Assembly: GCA_947501635.1 (NCBI GenBank)
Contig: CANMWT010000005.1
Coordinates: 332,360 to 396,359 of the forward strand
Length of the DNA stretch: 64,000 nucleotides
Reading direction: 5' to 3'
Source: an uncultured Roseobacter sp.
GTDB taxonomy: Bacteria; Pseudomonadota; Alphaproteobacteria; Rhodobacterales; Rhodobacteraceae
Both the position numbers and the translations under genes were made by a program. Below are positions 36,222 through 46,515 of this stretch, one piece after another (the first letter of the stretch is position 1; the number at the start of each line of letters is the position of its first letter). A model generated the notes under the pieces. The model was not told the origin of the DNA, did no database searches, and saw only the letters and a list, made by a program, of their open reading frames with translations.

Positions 36222-37696
36222 CCAGAGCCTATGACGACCTCTTGGCCTATGTGCAGGAGACACAGGCGCTGGCGTCTGTTGCAGGCCGGCTTCAGTGGGA
36301 TCAGGAGACCATGATGCCCAAGGGCGCCGCGCCCCAGCGCGCTCAGGAAACCGCTGCCCTAGAAACAGTTTTGCACGCGCGACGCACCGATCCACGCGTC
36401 GCAGACTGGCTGGACAAGGCTAATGACGCAAAGTGCGACGAGGTCGCCGTCGCACAACTGCGTCACATTCGCCGCGACTATGAACGGGCATCGAAAGTAC
36501 CTGCACGCCTCGCCACCGAAATCGCGCGCGCAACATCGACAGCGCAGGGCGTCTGGGCAGACGCACGCACCGCAGATGACTTTTCCGCCTTTGCGCCAAC
36601 GCTAGAACACGTCATCGCGCTCAAACGCGAAGAGGGGCAAGCACTAGCAGCGGGCGGGGACGTCTATGATGCGATGCTGCAAGACTATGAACCCGGCACA
36701 ACGAGCACTGATCTCGACGCAATGTTCGGAGTACTGCGCCCCGAACTTAGCGCGCTGCGGGCAGCTGTTCTTGACGCGCCGCCTCCCGACAGACTGGCAG
36801 GCGACTTCGATGAGGCCGCGCAGATGAAACTGACCCGTAAGCTTGCAAAGACCTTTGGGTATGACATGCAGCACGGGCGCGTGGACAAGGCTGTTCACCC
36901 TTTCAGTTCCGGCTCCGGCCTCGATGTACGCATCACCACGCGCACCAGCGCACAAGAGCCTTTCGACTGTTTTTACTCGACCATTCACGAGGTTGGTCAC
37001 GCCGCCTATGAGCAGAACATCAGTCGCGACTACCTGTTGACCCCCCTTGGCCGCGGCGTGTCGATGGGTGTTCACGAGAGCCAAAGCCGGCTTTATGAGA
37101 ACCAGATCGGGCGCAGCCGTGCCTTTACCGGCTGGCTCTATCACGAAATGAAAGACGCCTTCGGAGATTTCGGCATCCCGGATGAAGAGGCCTTCTATGC
37201 ATGCGTCAATCGCGTGTCCAATGGCTATATCCGCACTGAATCCGATGAGTTGCAGTATAATCTTCATGTGCTACTACGCTTCGATCTCGAACGCGCATTG
37301 GTGTCGGGCGACCTGCAGGTTGCCGATCTTGAGGCCGCGTGGAATGACCGCTTTCTGGCCGACTTCGGATTTGCCGTCGATAAACCGTCCAACGGCGTGC
37401 TGCAGGATGTTCACTGGTCCGTCGGATTGTTCGGGTATTTCCCGACCTACAGTCTTGGCAATGTCTACGCGGGCTGCCTGCATGAAGCGATGCGCGCCGC
37501 TTTGCCAGATCTGGACAGTCAATTGTCACAAGGTGATACGGCGGCGGCAACAGACTGGCTGCGACAGAACGTGCAGCGCCACGGTGGGCTGTACGAACCA
37601 CGCGACCTGATCGCACGCGCGCGTGGCGCAGACCCGTCAGAAGCGCCACTGCTGGCCTATCTGAAGGAGAAATTTACCCGGCTTTACGGTCTGTAG
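36218..37696 (+). CDS. Thermostable carboxypeptidase 1, peptidase family M32
   Basis: This is a zinc metallocarboxypeptidase of the Taq carboxypeptidase family (M32), 492 residues. The zinc motif HEVGH is in TIHEVGHAAYEQN (near residue 258), and the third ligand is probably in GVSMGVHESQSRLYENQIGRS. The DVRITTR and GYIRTESDELQYNLHVLLRF segments are typical. The ORF track begins 287 codons earlier, inside ctaA in another frame; the real start is the ATG overlapping the ctaA stop. It is cytoplasmic, with no signal peptide. Confidence 0.94.
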   Translation: MTRAYDDLLAYVQETQALASVAGRLQWDQETMMPKGAAPQRAQETAALETVLHARRTDPRVADWLDKANDAKCDEVAVAQLRHIRRDYERASKVPARLATEIARATSTAQGVWADARTADDFSAFAPTLEHVIALKREEGQALAAGGDVYDAMLQDYEPGTTSTDLDAMFGVLRPELSALRAAVLDAPPPDRLAGDFDEAAQMKLTRKLAKTFGYDMQHGRVDKAVHPFSSGSGLDVRITTRTSAQEPFDCFYSTIHEVGHAAYEQNISRDYLLTPLGRGVSMGVHESQSRLYENQIGRSRAFTGWLYHEMKDAFGDFGIPDEEAFYACVNRVSNGYIRTESDELQYNLHVLLRFDLERALVSGDLQVADLEAAWNDRFLADFGFAVDKPSNGVLQDVHWSVGLFGYFPTYSLGNVYAGCLHEAMRAALPDLDSQLSQGDTAAATDWLRQNVQRHGGLYEPRDLIARARGADPSEAPLLAYLKEKFTRLYGL

Positions 37697-37710
37697 CGCT
37701 GCACCTGGTT

Positions 37711-37738
37711 GGTCGGGCACTTCCTGAAACGCCCGACC
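37711..37738. terminator. Hairpin between convergent M32 and EF-hand genes
   Basis: GGTCGGGC-(12 nt)-GCCCGACC is a perfect 8-bp inverted repeat in the 51-base gap between two convergent stops. No clear T-run follows on either side, so it may act as a bidirectional end hairpin rather than a classical terminator. Confidence 0.45.
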
Positions 37739-37747
37739 GCCGGTGCT

Positions 37748-38095
37748 TTAGTTCAGCTGGCCGTCGCCGTCTTTGTCGGCCTGCTTGAAGTTCTCTTCCA
37801 TGCGCGCCTTGAACTCGGCCTGCGTTACGGTCCCGTTGCCATCTGCGTCTGCGCGGCCAAAAGCCTCTTCATCAGCATGGGCATCCACCTCGCTTTTACT
37901 AAGCGAGCCGTTTTTATCCGTGTCCATCTGCTCAAACGCGAAATCGGAAAACACGCCGAATTCTTCCATTGAAATCGACGCGTCGCCATCCGCATCAAGC
38001 GCGCGCAGATGCGTTTCATTGAGCCCGTTTTCCTGCGCCAAAGCACCTGTTGCGATAAACAGGGCTGCCGGAATACCGATAAGCATCTTTGTCAT
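37748..38095 (-). CDS. Periplasmic EF-hand protein
   Basis: The 115-residue protein has a signal peptide (MTKMLIGIPAALFIATGALAQ) and at least three EF-hand calcium-binding loops: DADGDASISMEEF, DTDKNGSLSKSEV and DADGNGTVTQAEF, with a fourth at the C-terminus (DKDGDGQLN). It is therefore a small periplasmic calmodulin-like protein that probably buffers or senses Ca2+. I start at MTKML, preceded by GGGGAG; the ORF extends seven codons further up. The gene follows a small lipoprotein gene on the same strand with a 14-base gap. Confidence 0.88.
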   Translation of the reverse strand: MTKMLIGIPAALFIATGALAQENGLNETHLRALDADGDASISMEEFGVFSDFAFEQMDTDKNGSLSKSEVDAHADEEAFGRADADGNGTVTQAEFKARMEENFKQADKDGDGQLN

Positions 38096-38109
38096 ATGAT
38101 TTCTCCCCT

Positions 38110-38355
38110 TCAGCATGCGTAGCGGCTGCCGGAAACCGCACCGGCTGCAGCGCCACCCGCTGTCAGAATATCGCGACCGCTGCCGCCCCCGAACTGGTTT
38201 CCGATGGCGCCGCCAATCAGGGCCCCACCAATAGCGCCTGACATGCAGGCAATTTCATGTTGACGCTGTTGCTGCTGTTGCGGTGTCGCCGCCGGCGCAC
38301 AAGCCTGCAGCACCACCGCACCGGCCAAAAGTACAATTGGTAGAAAGTTTTTCAT
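38110..38355 (-). CDS. Glycine-zipper lipoprotein
   Basis: The 81-residue protein has a lipoprotein signal with lipobox VVLQAC, a run of glutamines (TPQQQQQRQ) and a glycine-zipper segment (GAIGGALIGGAIGNQFGGGSG), ending in RYAC. Such small outer-membrane lipoproteins (relatives of SlyB/OsmB) are common in the envelope. The start at MKNFLPIV has a strong AGGAGA site; the ORF continues 21 codons upstream without need. It is likely co-transcribed with the EF-hand gene. Confidence 0.8.
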   Translation of the reverse strand: MKNFLPIVLLAGAVVLQACAPAATPQQQQQRQHEIACMSGAIGGALIGGAIGNQFGGGSGRDILTAGGAAAGAVSGSRYAC

Positions 38356-38430
38356 CGATACTTGTCTCCTGTTTTCGCCTCCGCCGTCCGCGACGGAAGG
38401 TGGTCTAAGATAATTCAATCAGCGTCCGGG

Positions 38431-41184
38431 CTATTCTTCACCACCGACATCCGGGGCTTCATCGCCTTGATCCGCAATCCATGCGACACTTACGACGACC
38501 TCGCCCTTGCCGGTGTCAAAGACCTTCACCCCGCCTGCCGAACGAGAGCGGAACGAAATCCCCTCGACAGGTACCCGGATGGATTGTCCCTTGGACGTGG
38601 CCAACATGATCTGGTCATCCATCTCAACCGGGAAGGATGCCACCACGGGACCGCCCCGCATTGCCTTGTCCATCGCCTGAACACCCATACCACCGCGTCC
38701 GCGCACTGGGTAGTCCTGACTGGAGCTGAGCTTGCCTGACCCGCTGGCCGTGATCGTGAGGATAAGGTTTTCAGCCGCCGACATCTCTGCATAGCGCTCT
38801 TGGCTGATGGTGGCGTTCGCGTCGGTTTCCTCGTCATCGGTGGGCGCGTCCGCATCATCGGCCAGCCCCGCCATCGCACGGCGCATCTTGAGATAGGCCG
38901 CACGTTCATCCGACGTTGCATCAAAATGGCGAATAACTGACATAGACACCACCTTGTCGTCACCGCTGAGTTTCACACCGCGCACACCGACAGAAGAGCG
39001 CGAATTGAACACGCGGACATCGGTCGACGGGAACCGGATGGCCCGACCCGATGCGGTCACCAGCATCACATCATCTTCAGGAGACGCAATGCGCGCATTT
39101 ATCAGCGTGGTCTCTGCATGGTCATCTTCAAACTTCATAGCGATCTTGCCGTTGGACTTCACATTGGTGAAATCCGACAAAGCGTTGCGCCGCACCGTAC
39201 CAGCCGAGGTGGCAAACACGATCTGCAACTGGTCCCATTCGTTTTCGTCCCGGTCGATCGGCAAAATGGCCGCCACGGAAACACCCTGCGGGATCGGGAG
39301 AATGTTGACGATCGCCTTGCCCTTCGACGTCCGCCCACCCTGCGGCAGTCGCCATGTCTTCAGCTTGTAGGCCATACCGTCGGTCGTAAAGAACAAAAGC
39401 TGGGTATGTGTATTGGCCACAAAGAGGGTGGTCACCACATCCTCTTCCTTGGTCTGCATACCCGCCAGTCCCTTGCCGCCGCGTCGCTGGCTGCGGAAGT
39501 CCGCCAAGGGCGTGCGCTTGATATAGCCGCCAGAGGTGACCGTCACGACCATATCCTCGCGCGCGATCAGGTCTTCATCTTCCATGTCGCCAGACCAGTC
39601 GACAATCTCAGTGCGGCGGGGCACGGCGAAAAGCTCTCGCACTTCGCGCAGCTCATCCGCAATGATGCCCATGATCCGCTCGCGCGAGCCCAGAATTTCA
39701 AGGTATTCCTTGATCTTGCCCGCCAGTTCTTCCAGCTCGTCTGTCACCTCTTTGACACCGATCTGGGTCAAACGCTGCAGACGCAACTCGAGAATGGCGC
39801 GCGCCTGCGTCTCCGACAAATTGTATGTGCCGTCGTCATTGGCCGTATGGGTCGGATCGTCGATCAGCGCGATGTAGTCAAGGATCTGCTCAGCCGGCCA
39901 GCGCCGGGTCATAAGCTTCGCGCGCGCCTCGGCCGCATCTGCCGAGGCCCGGATGGTAGCCACGATCTCATCGATGTTTGTGACCGCAACCGCCAGACCG
40001 CACAGGATGTGGCTGCGTTCACGCGCCTTGCGCAACAGATAGGCTGTACGCCGCGCCACCACGTCTTCGCGGAAATCAATGAAATACGTCAGGAACTTGC
40101 GCAGGGTCAGTTGTTCGGGCCGGCCGCCATTCAGCGCGAGCATATTGCAGCCGAAATAGGTCTGCATTGGCGTAAAACGGTAAAGCTGGTTCATCACCAC
40201 TTCGGCCGTGGCATCGCGCTTCAACTCAATCACGACCCGCACGCCATTGCGGTCGGACTCGTCCTGTACATGGGCAATACCCTCGATCTTCTTTTCGCGC
40301 ACCTGTTCGGCGATTTTCTCGATCATCGAGGCCTTGTTCACCTGATAGGGGATTTCATCAATGATGATCGCCCAGCGGTCTTTGCGAATCTCCTCCACCC
40401 GCGTTTTCGCCCGCACAATGACCGACCCGCGACCTTCCAGATAGGCTTTGCGCGCACCGGACCGACCCAGCATGATGCCTCCGGTCGGAAAATCGGGGCC
40501 GGGAACATATTCGATCAGCTGCTCAGAGGTAAGATCGGGCTCTTCAATCAGCGCCAGCGTAGCGTCGACCACCTCGCCAAGGTTGTGAGGCGGAATATTG
40601 GTTGCCATGCCCACAGCAATACCGCCCGCGCCATTGACCAACATATTCGGAAAGCGCGCCGGCAGAACCGTCGGTTCTTGTTGCTTGCCGTCATAGTTGT
40701 CCTGAAAATCAACGGTTTCCTTGTCGATATCCGCCAATAGATAGGCGGCAGGCTTGTCCATGCGCACTTCGGTGTAGCGCATCGCAGCCGGATTGTCGCC
40801 GTCCATCGACCCGAAGTTGCCTTGCCCGTCCAGCAGCGGCAGCGACATTGAAAAATCCTGCGCCATACGCACCAAGGCATCATAAATCGCACTGTCACCA
40901 TGCGGGTGGTACTGACCCATCACATCGCCAACGGGCCGGGCGGATTTTCGGTAGCTTTTGTCGTGCGTGTTGCCCGTTTCATGCATCGCAAACAGAATGC
41001 GGCGGTGCACGGGTTTCAGCCCGTCGCGCAGGTCAGGAATCGCACGGCTGACGATGACAGACATGGCATAGTCCAGATAGGACGTGCGCATCTCATGCTC
41101 AATACTGACGGTCGGCCCATCATACTCCGGCGCAGGCGGCGCCATTTCATCATCATTTTCAGGTGGTTGTGGTGTATCGCTCAC
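38431..41184 (-). CDS. gyrA: DNA gyrase subunit A
   Basis: GyrA is the breakage-reunion subunit of DNA gyrase. The 917-residue protein shows the N-terminal breakage domain with the catalytic Tyr in [10 protein letters not shown], the quinolone-resistance region [19 protein letters not shown] (Ser and Asp at the usual drug-contact positions, so no classical resistance change), the coiled-coil arm, and a C-terminal beta-pinwheel with the GyrA box SQRRGGKG. An acidic insert ([15 protein letters not shown]) interrupts the C-terminal domain between blades, and the tail is acidic. It is longer than the E. coli protein (875). It is transcribed alone. Confidence 0.97.
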   Translation of the reverse strand: MSDTPQPPENDDEMAPPAPEYDGPTVSIEHEMRTSYLDYAMSVIVSRAIPDLRDGLKPVHRRILFAMHETGNTHDKSYRKSARPVGDVMGQYHPHGDSAIYDALVRMAQDFSMSLPLLDGQGNFGSMDGDNPAAMRYTEVRMDKPAAYLLADIDKETVDFQDNYDGKQQEPTVLPARFPNMLVNGAGGIAVGMATNIPPHNLGEVVDATLALIEEPDLTSEQLIEYVPGPDFPTGGIMLGRSGARKAYLEGRGSVIVRAKTRVEEIRKDRWAIIIDEIPYQVNKASMIEKIAEQVREKKIEGIAHVQDESDRNGVRVVIELKRDATAEVVMNQLYRFTPMQTYFGCNMLALNGGRPEQLTLRKFLTYFIDFREDVVARRTAYLLRKARERSHILCGLAVAVTNIDEIVATIRASADAAEARAKLMTRRWPAEQILDYIALIDDPTHTANDDGTYNLSETQARAILELRLQRLTQIGVKEVTDELEELAGKIKEYLEILGSRERIMGIIADELREVRELFAVPRRTEIVDWSGDMEDEDLIAREDMVVTVTSGGYIKRTPLADFRSQRRGGKGLAGMQTKEEDVVTTLFVANTHTQLLFFTTDGMAYKLKTWRLPQGGRTSKGKAIVNILPIPQGVSVAAILPIDRDENEWDQLQIVFATSAGTVRRNALSDFTNVKSNGKIAMKFEDDHAETTLINARIASPEDDVMLVTASGRAIRFPSTDVRVFNSRSSVGVRGVKLSGDDKVVSMSVIRHFDATSDERAAYLKMRRAMAGLADDADAPTDDEETDANATISQERYAEMSAAENLILTITASGSGKLSSSQDYPVRGRGGMGVQAMDKAMRGGPVVASFPVEMDDQIMLATSKGQSIRVPVEGISFRSRSAGGVKVFDTGKGEVVVSVAWIADQGDEAPDVGGEE

Positions 41185-41374
41185 GTGGTCTGCCCAATTT
41201 TTCCGCAGGGTCTATATATTGTGTTCAGACCATAACAGAGTGAGCATATGAGGTGCAATCACTGAGTTCCAGTACGCTTGGCAGCCACAGCGACACTCTG
41301 CTAACATGCTGTTTTTATTGAAAAGTAAATTTTTCATGCCATGCTGCATTTATGAAAGCAGCAAAGAGGTGAAA

Positions 41375-41644
41375 ATGCCCCAATCTGAAATGGAAATGAT
41401 GTTGAAAGGATACGGCCTCACAACAGCCGAGTTTTTCTACCATATGCCGGATTACACACATGTTCTGAACACCTATATCTGGCAGGACTACGACATCGCC
41501 CCGGATCATCCGAAACTTTTTAAATTTGTAGAATTCTGGCAGTCAAAATTGGATGGCCCGCTGCATTCAGTGCGTTTTACCCACCGCAAAATGATAAGCC
41601 CCGGCGAATGGCGCAATGTGACCGGTGAATTCACCCTGCATTAA
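41375..41644 (+). CDS. Usg-family protein
   Basis: The 89-residue protein matches the small alphaproteobacterial Usg family: KGYGLTTAEFFYHMPDYTHVLNTYIWQDYDIAPDHP, then FKFVEFWQSKLDGPLHSVRFTHRKMISPGEWRNVTGEFTLH. The name comes from its place near the trp genes in some species; its function is unknown. The start after AAAGAGGTGAAA at MPQSEMEM is preferred over the 23 codons upstream. It is convergent with the radical SAM gene, 12 bases away. Confidence 0.8.
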   Translation: MPQSEMEMMLKGYGLTTAEFFYHMPDYTHVLNTYIWQDYDIAPDHPKLFKFVEFWQSKLDGPLHSVRFTHRKMISPGEWRNVTGEFTLH

Positions 41645-41656
41645 ACCCGCCAAAGC

Positions 41657-42604
41657 TCAGGCAGAACAGCTGGCCCCGCCAAGCACGCAAAACTTTGCGC
41701 AATGCGGATGGTTGAGGGCCACGTCTTTTTCCGCCTCTTTCAGTGTCGCTCCTAGTTCGAACTCGGGCGCATAGGGCAAAAGCGTACAGGCCAGAACTGA
41801 CGGCGCATCAGCCCCTTTGCGCTTCACGACCATCCGTGAGGAAGCGCACATCAGACTATCGGGCGATTTTCCCAGTATGCCCCAGCAAGACGTGGTGATT
41901 TCTGGCACTTCCACCTTCATATCCATTTCCGGAAACAGCACCGTGCTTGTCGGATCCTGCGCGTCGATGTCAAAACCGTGTTTGGTGTAAAAAGCGGCAA
42001 ATCCCGCGCGGCTTTCAGCATCATTGTCAGCCATGATGGAGCGCCCCGCAACCGTCATCCTGATCCCGTTGTCGCGCAGCCATTTCATGCCCTTAAGGGT
42101 TTTTTCAAACGCACCCACACCGCGCTCGGCATCATGCAAGGACGCATCGTAATGATCTACTGAAATGCGCAGCGTCATCTTGCCGGGAAAGGCCGTGTTC
42201 AAAGCCACAAGGCCGTCCTGAACCTTTTTGCGCATCATCGGGCGCATCGCATTTGTCAGGATCAAAACCTCATACCCGCGGTCCAGTGCGGCCCGCGCCA
42301 TGCCGATCATGGCAGGGTTCATGAAAGGCTCGCCCCCGGTAAAGGCAATCTCTGTGATCGGCCAGGCGCGCGCATCAATCTGGTCCAGATAGCCCACGAC
42401 GTCTTCGACAGAGATATAGACCAGCGCATCATTGGTGGGGCTGCTTTCAATGTAGCAGTTGGTACATTCTATATTGCACAAGGTGCCCGTATTGAACCAA
42501 AGCGTTTTCGGCTGTGTCAGCGCCACGCGCGCGCGCGGCTCTCCTTTGGCCGTAACGGCCGGATCCTTGAACTTTCCGATATTCGCGTCGAACTGGTCTT
42601 TCAT
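41657..42604 (-). CDS. Radical SAM protein
   Basis: The 315-residue protein has the radical SAM cluster motif CNIECTNC (CxxxCxxC, near residue 38) and FTGGEPFMNPAMIGM, the glycine-rich SAM-binding motif. The C-terminal end carries extra cysteines (LACTLLPYAP, HCAKFCVLGGASCSA) that may bind another Fe-S cluster. The substrate is unknown and no typical partner or peptide precursor is adjacent. It is transcribed away from the zwf operon. Confidence 0.82.
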   Translation of the reverse strand: MKDQFDANIGKFKDPAVTAKGEPRARVALTQPKTLWFNTGTLCNIECTNCYIESSPTNDALVYISVEDVVGYLDQIDARAWPITEIAFTGGEPFMNPAMIGMARAALDRGYEVLILTNAMRPMMRKKVQDGLVALNTAFPGKMTLRISVDHYDASLHDAERGVGAFEKTLKGMKWLRDNGIRMTVAGRSIMADNDAESRAGFAAFYTKHGFDIDAQDPTSTVLFPEMDMKVEVPEITTSCWGILGKSPDSLMCASSRMVVKRKGADAPSVLACTLLPYAPEFELGATLKEAEKDVALNHPHCAKFCVLGGASCSA

Positions 42605-42719
42605 GGGGCATCTTTTCTTTTTTCGTTTCTGCCTTTTTGTGCGTCACCGCCTATGGGAAGGCAAGATTTGAGGGTATGAATGCTGTGCACAGTGTCGTGA
42701 GTGCTTTACGTGACGGGTA

Positions 42720-42733
42720 TGTTTGCGCTAACA
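42720..42733. promoter_or_regulatory. Candidate LacI-family operator upstream of zwf
   Basis: TGTTTGCGCTAACA lies 54 bases before the zwf ATG. It differs at one base from TGTTAGCGCTAACA, a palindrome recurrent in LacI-family operators for sugar catabolism in alphaproteobacteria. The location suggests control of zwf-pgl-pgi by sugar availability. This is inferred; no regulator gene is nearby. Confidence 0.5.
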
Positions 42734-42787
42734 GTCGGGCAAAAGTCGCAAGACCGCGAATCTGGTTCAACCCGAGAGGTGCCAAAA

Positions 42788-44251
42788 ATGGTTTCACGCG
42801 TAATCCCCGTTGATCCCTTCGATCTGGTGATATTCGGCGGCACGGGCGACCTTGCCCGCCGCAAGGTGTTGCCAGCGCTGTTCCGACGATTCTGTGCCGG
42901 GCAAATGCAACAGGCGTCCCGTATCATCGGCGCTGCGCGCACGGACATGGACGAAACAGCCTACCGGCGGGTGGTCTCGGAGGCGATCCACGAATTCAGC
43001 CCAAGCACCGCGTGCGAAGACGGCACGCTTGAGCAGTTTCTGCAATGCATCCACTACGTGACTGTTGATGCAATGGGGGAACAGGGTTGGGCGGAACTGA
43101 CTGAAAAGGTCACATCGGTTGATCGTGTAGAAGCGTATTATTTCTCCGTCGCCCCGTCACTTTTTGGCCCGCTGGCCGAACGGCTGCAAGGTCACGGGCT
43201 GGCAGACCGACGCGCGCGCATCGTTGTGGAAAAGCCGTTCGGCAGGGATCTGGCAACAGCCCGAGAACTGAACGGGACACTCGCGCGCTACTTTGACGAA
43301 GGCCAGATTTATCGCATAGACCACTATCTGGGCAAGGAAACGGTACAGAACCTGATGGCGGTCCGTTTCGGCAATATGCTCTTTGAACCGCTTTGGAACA
43401 GTCAGTTCGTGGATCATATCCAGATTACTGTGGCCGAAACAGTAGGTGTCGGCGGACGTGGCGAATACTATGACCGTGCCGGTGCGATGCGCGACATGGT
43501 GCAAAACCACCTGATGCAGCTTTTGTGCCTGATCGCAATGGAACCGCCGTCGCGCTTTGACCCCGATGCCGTGCGCGATGAAAAACTCAAGGTGATCCGT
43601 GCCCTCGAACCGGTAGAGCCGCATCACATCGCACGAGGCCAGTATGAGGCCGACCCCGATGATCCGGAGACGCACCCAGACTACCGGACTGCCGTGGACA
43701 ATCCACGCTCGAAAACCGAGAGCTTTGTGGCCCTCAAGACCCATATCGCGAACTGGCGTTGGGCCGGCACACCGTTTTACCTGCGCACGGGTAAAAGGAT
43801 GCGACAGCGCTCGAGCGAGATTTCGATCGTCTTCAAGGAAACGCCCCATTCGATCTTTGGTGAAGAGGCGGGGCGTCACAGGAATGTTCTGTCGATCCGC
43901 CTGCAACCGAATGAGGGCATCACGCTGGGTGTTACCATCAAAGAACCCGGACCGGGCGGTATGCGGCTGATTGATGTCCCGCTCGATATGACCTTTGCCG
44001 ATGCTTTGGGGGCAGATGGCGGTGAAAGCGTCGATGCTTACGAACGGCTCATCATGGATGTGATCCGCGGCAACCAGACATTGTTCATGCGCGGCGACGA
44101 GGTCGAGGCTGCCTGGGCGTGGACCGATCCGATTATCGAAGGTTGGCAAAACCGCGGGGAAGTGCCCAAACCCTATGCAAGTCTGGGCAGTGGGCCCGAC
44201 GATGCCAATAACCTGATGCGCCGCGACCACCGCGAATGGAGAAAGATCTGA
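42788..44251 (+). CDS. zwf: Glucose-6-phosphate 1-dehydrogenase
   Basis: Zwf oxidises glucose 6-phosphate to 6-phosphogluconolactone, the entry to the Entner-Doudoroff and pentose phosphate routes. The 487-residue protein has the NADP-binding FGGTGDLARRKVLPALF, the active-site RIDHYLGKETVQNLMAVRFGN and EKPFGRDL. The start at MVSRVIPVDPF follows a GAGAGG site; the ORF upstream reaches into the promoter region. pgl and pgi follow directly, so this is a zwf-pgl-pgi operon. Confidence 0.96.
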   Translation: MVSRVIPVDPFDLVIFGGTGDLARRKVLPALFRRFCAGQMQQASRIIGAARTDMDETAYRRVVSEAIHEFSPSTACEDGTLEQFLQCIHYVTVDAMGEQGWAELTEKVTSVDRVEAYYFSVAPSLFGPLAERLQGHGLADRRARIVVEKPFGRDLATARELNGTLARYFDEGQIYRIDHYLGKETVQNLMAVRFGNMLFEPLWNSQFVDHIQITVAETVGVGGRGEYYDRAGAMRDMVQNHLMQLLCLIAMEPPSRFDPDAVRDEKLKVIRALEPVEPHHIARGQYEADPDDPETHPDYRTAVDNPRSKTESFVALKTHIANWRWAGTPFYLRTGKRMRQRSSEISIVFKETPHSIFGEEAGRHRNVLSIRLQPNEGITLGVTIKEPGPGGMRLIDVPLDMTFADALGADGGESVDAYERLIMDVIRGNQTLFMRGDEVEAAWAWTDPIIEGWQNRGEVPKPYASLGSGPDDANNLMRRDHREWRKI

Positions 44252-44254
44252 GCA

Positions 44255-44926
44255 ATGGAGTTTAAGGAGTATCCGGACCGCGAGCTTGCCATCATGAGCC
44301 TTGCGGACAAACTCGCAAGTGATCTACGCAAACTGTTGTCGAATTCTGAACATGTGAGCATCGCAGTCCCCGGTGGCACGACGCCGGGTCCGATATTTGA
44401 CGCGCTCAGCGCAGCCGAACTGGACTGGTCGCGCGTGACTGTCATGCTGACCGACGAAAGATGGGTGCCGGATGACAACCCGCGTTCAAACGCAGGGCTT
44501 GTGCGCGCCCGCCTTTTGCAAGGGCCCGCGGCGGCGGCAACCTTTGTTCCGTTTTACCGGCAGGGCCTAAGCGCGGATGCAGCGGCAACTGTCTTGTCGC
44601 AAGAGCTTTCGGGTCAGTTTCCCTTGTCGCTGGTGCTCTTGGGCATGGGCGCCGATATGCACACAGCTTCACTGTTCCCCGGCGCACCGGAACTGGATGC
44701 CGCTCTGGCACGCCAAGCCCCCGCGTTTTGCGTGGTCACACCGGACAGCCAGCCCGAGAAGCGGATCACGCTCAGCGCACGGGTGCTGGACGATGCGCTT
44801 GAAAAACACGTGGTGATCTTTGGCGCGGACAAACGCGTGGCGCTGGAAAAAGCGCAGGGGCTTGATCCATCCCAAGCGCCAATAAACGCCGTTCTGCAAG
44901 GGAGCATAGTACATTGGGCCAATTGA
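44255..44926 (+). CDS. pgl: 6-phosphogluconolactonase
   Basis: Pgl hydrolyses 6-phosphogluconolactone to 6-phosphogluconate. The 223-residue protein has the SugarP-isomerase-type fold with the motifs [39 protein letters not shown] and [16 protein letters not shown]. The gene begins 3 bases after zwf and its end overlaps the pgi start. Confidence 0.95.
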   Translation: MEFKEYPDRELAIMSLADKLASDLRKLLSNSEHVSIAVPGGTTPGPIFDALSAAELDWSRVTVMLTDERWVPDDNPRSNAGLVRARLLQGPAAAATFVPFYRQGLSADAAATVLSQELSGQFPLSLVLLGMGADMHTASLFPGAPELDAALARQAPAFCVVTPDSQPEKRITLSARVLDDALEKHVVIFGADKRVALEKAQGLDPSQAPINAVLQGSIVHWAN

Positions 44927-46515
44927 ATTCAGAATGGGATGCGTTGCGCGCCCGTCACGCAGCGACCAAAGACCGTACGATCCTGTCACTTTTTGATGCC
45001 TCGGACAGGGCAGGGGCCTTCACCGCCAGCACCGGCGACATGATGCTGGATTACTCAAAAACCAATATCGACGCTGAAACACGCGAACGGCTGGGGGAAC
45101 TGTTCACCGCAGCGCAGGTGCCCGCGAAACGCACGGCAATGTTCAGCGGACACCCCATCAACGACACCGAGGGGCGTGCCGTTCTCCACACGGCCCTGCG
45201 CAACCTTGATGGCGGCCCTGTCAAAGTCGGGGGCAAGGACGTGATGCCCGCTGTGCTCGACACATTGGCGCGCATGCGCGCCTATGCGACCGAGGTGCGC
45301 GACAGCGCCATCACCGATGTGGTGAATATTGGCATCGGGGGCTCTGATCTTGGCCCCGCGATGGCCGTGGAAGCGTTAGCGCCTTACCATGACGGACCGC
45401 GGTGCCATTTCGTATCGAACGTGGACGGCGCGCATATCGCTGATACGCTACGCGGGCTTGATGCCAGCACCACGCTCGTGATTGTCGCGTCCAAGACCTT
45501 TACCACCATCGAGACCATGACAAATGCCCGTACCGCTCGGGCGTGGATGCAAGAGCACGGCGGCGACCCGACAAAGCAGTTTGCAGCGCTTTCGACAGCG
45601 GATGACCTCACGGCGAACTTCGGCATTCCGGCAGAACGGGTCTTTGGTTTCGAAGACTGGGTCGGCGGGCGCTACTCCATGTGGGGACCCATTGGACTGT
45701 CCTTGATGATTGCCATTGGCCCCAAGGCCTTTGACGCCTTTTTAAGGGGCGGACAGGCGATGGACCGGCATTTTCAGGCCGCGGACTGGCACGAAAACCT
45801 TCCTGTACTGCTGGCGCTGGTGGGCATTTGGCACGCGCAGGTGTGCGGCTACGCCAGCCGGGCGGTTTTGCCCTACGACCAACGCCTCAAACGGCTGCCC
45901 GATTACTTCCAGCAGCTTGAAATGGAATCAAATGGCAAGAGCGTGCGGATGGACGGCACCGCCGTCGAGGTGGAAACTGGTCCGATCGTCTGGGGGGCTG
46001 CCGGCACAAACGGCCAGCACGCCTTTTATCAGCTGTTGCACCAGGGCACCCGTGTGATCCCCTGCGAATTCATGGTCGCCGCTGTCGGGCACGAAGCTGA
46101 TCTGGCGCATCACCACAAACTGCTCGTTGCAAACTGTCTGGCCCAGTCCGAAGCCTTGATGCGCGGGCGCAGTCTTGAAGAAGCGCGCGCGAAGATGGTC
46201 AAAGCGGGCTTTACCGGTGCCGAACTGGAACGCCAGGCGCGCCACCGTGTGTTTGCGGGCAACCGGCCGTCGGTGACATTGGTCTACCCAACACTCGACC
46301 CGTTCACGCTCGGGCAGATCATTGCGCTTTATGAACATCGTGTATTTGTGGAAGGCGTGATACTGGGCATCAACTCTTTCGATCAATGGGGCGTGGAGCT
46401 TGGCAAGGAGCTTGCAACCTCCCTGCAACCGGTGGTCGAGGGCACGGCCCCCGCCAGCGGAAAAGACGGCTCGACCGCGCAGCTGGTCGACTACATCCTG
46501 CGCCACGCCGGCTAA
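44914..46515 (+). CDS. pgi: Glucose-6-phosphate isomerase
   Basis: Pgi interconverts glucose 6-phosphate and fructose 6-phosphate. The 533-residue protein has [14 protein letters not shown], the phosphate-binding [15 protein letters not shown] and the C-terminal signature [17 protein letters not shown]. The start is the TTG at 44914, which has AGGGAG upstream and overlaps pgl by 13 bases; a second TTG inside the pgl stop is possible. The stop shares CTAA with the convergent thioesterase gene. Confidence 0.95.
   Translation: MGQLNSEWDALRARHAATKDRTILSLFDASDRAGAFTASTGDMMLDYSKTNIDAETRERLGELFTAAQVPAKRTAMFSGHPINDTEGRAVLHTALRNLDGGPVKVGGKDVMPAVLDTLARMRAYATEVRDSAITDVVNIGIGGSDLGPAMAVEALAPYHDGPRCHFVSNVDGAHIADTLRGLDASTTLVIVASKTFTTIETMTNARTARAWMQEHGGDPTKQFAALSTADDLTANFGIPAERVFGFEDWVGGRYSMWGPIGLSLMIAIGPKAFDAFLRGGQAMDRHFQAADWHENLPVLLALVGIWHAQVCGYASRAVLPYDQRLKRLPDYFQQLEMESNGKSVRMDGTAVEVETGPIVWGAAGTNGQHAFYQLLHQGTRVIPCEFMVAAVGHEADLAHHHKLLVANCLAQSEALMRGRSLEEARAKMVKAGFTGAELERQARHRVFAGNRPSVTLVYPTLDPFTLGQIIALYEHRVFVEGVILGINSFDQWGVELGKELATSLQPVVEGTAPASGKDGSTAQLVDYILRHAG

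Noticed and set aside
39118-40740. 540-aa ORF antisense to gyrA
   Set aside because: GyrA on the minus strand has full conserved motifs throughout; the antisense ORF is a high-GC shadow with no family features.
41319-41336. AT-rich palindrome TGAAAA-N6-TTTTCA upstream of the Usg-family gene
   Set aside because: Such AT-rich symmetry is easily found by chance; no regulator or promoter alignment supports it.
43157-44230. 357-aa ORF antisense to zwf
   Set aside because: Zwf motifs are continuous on the plus strand; no ribosome site or domain for the reverse frame.
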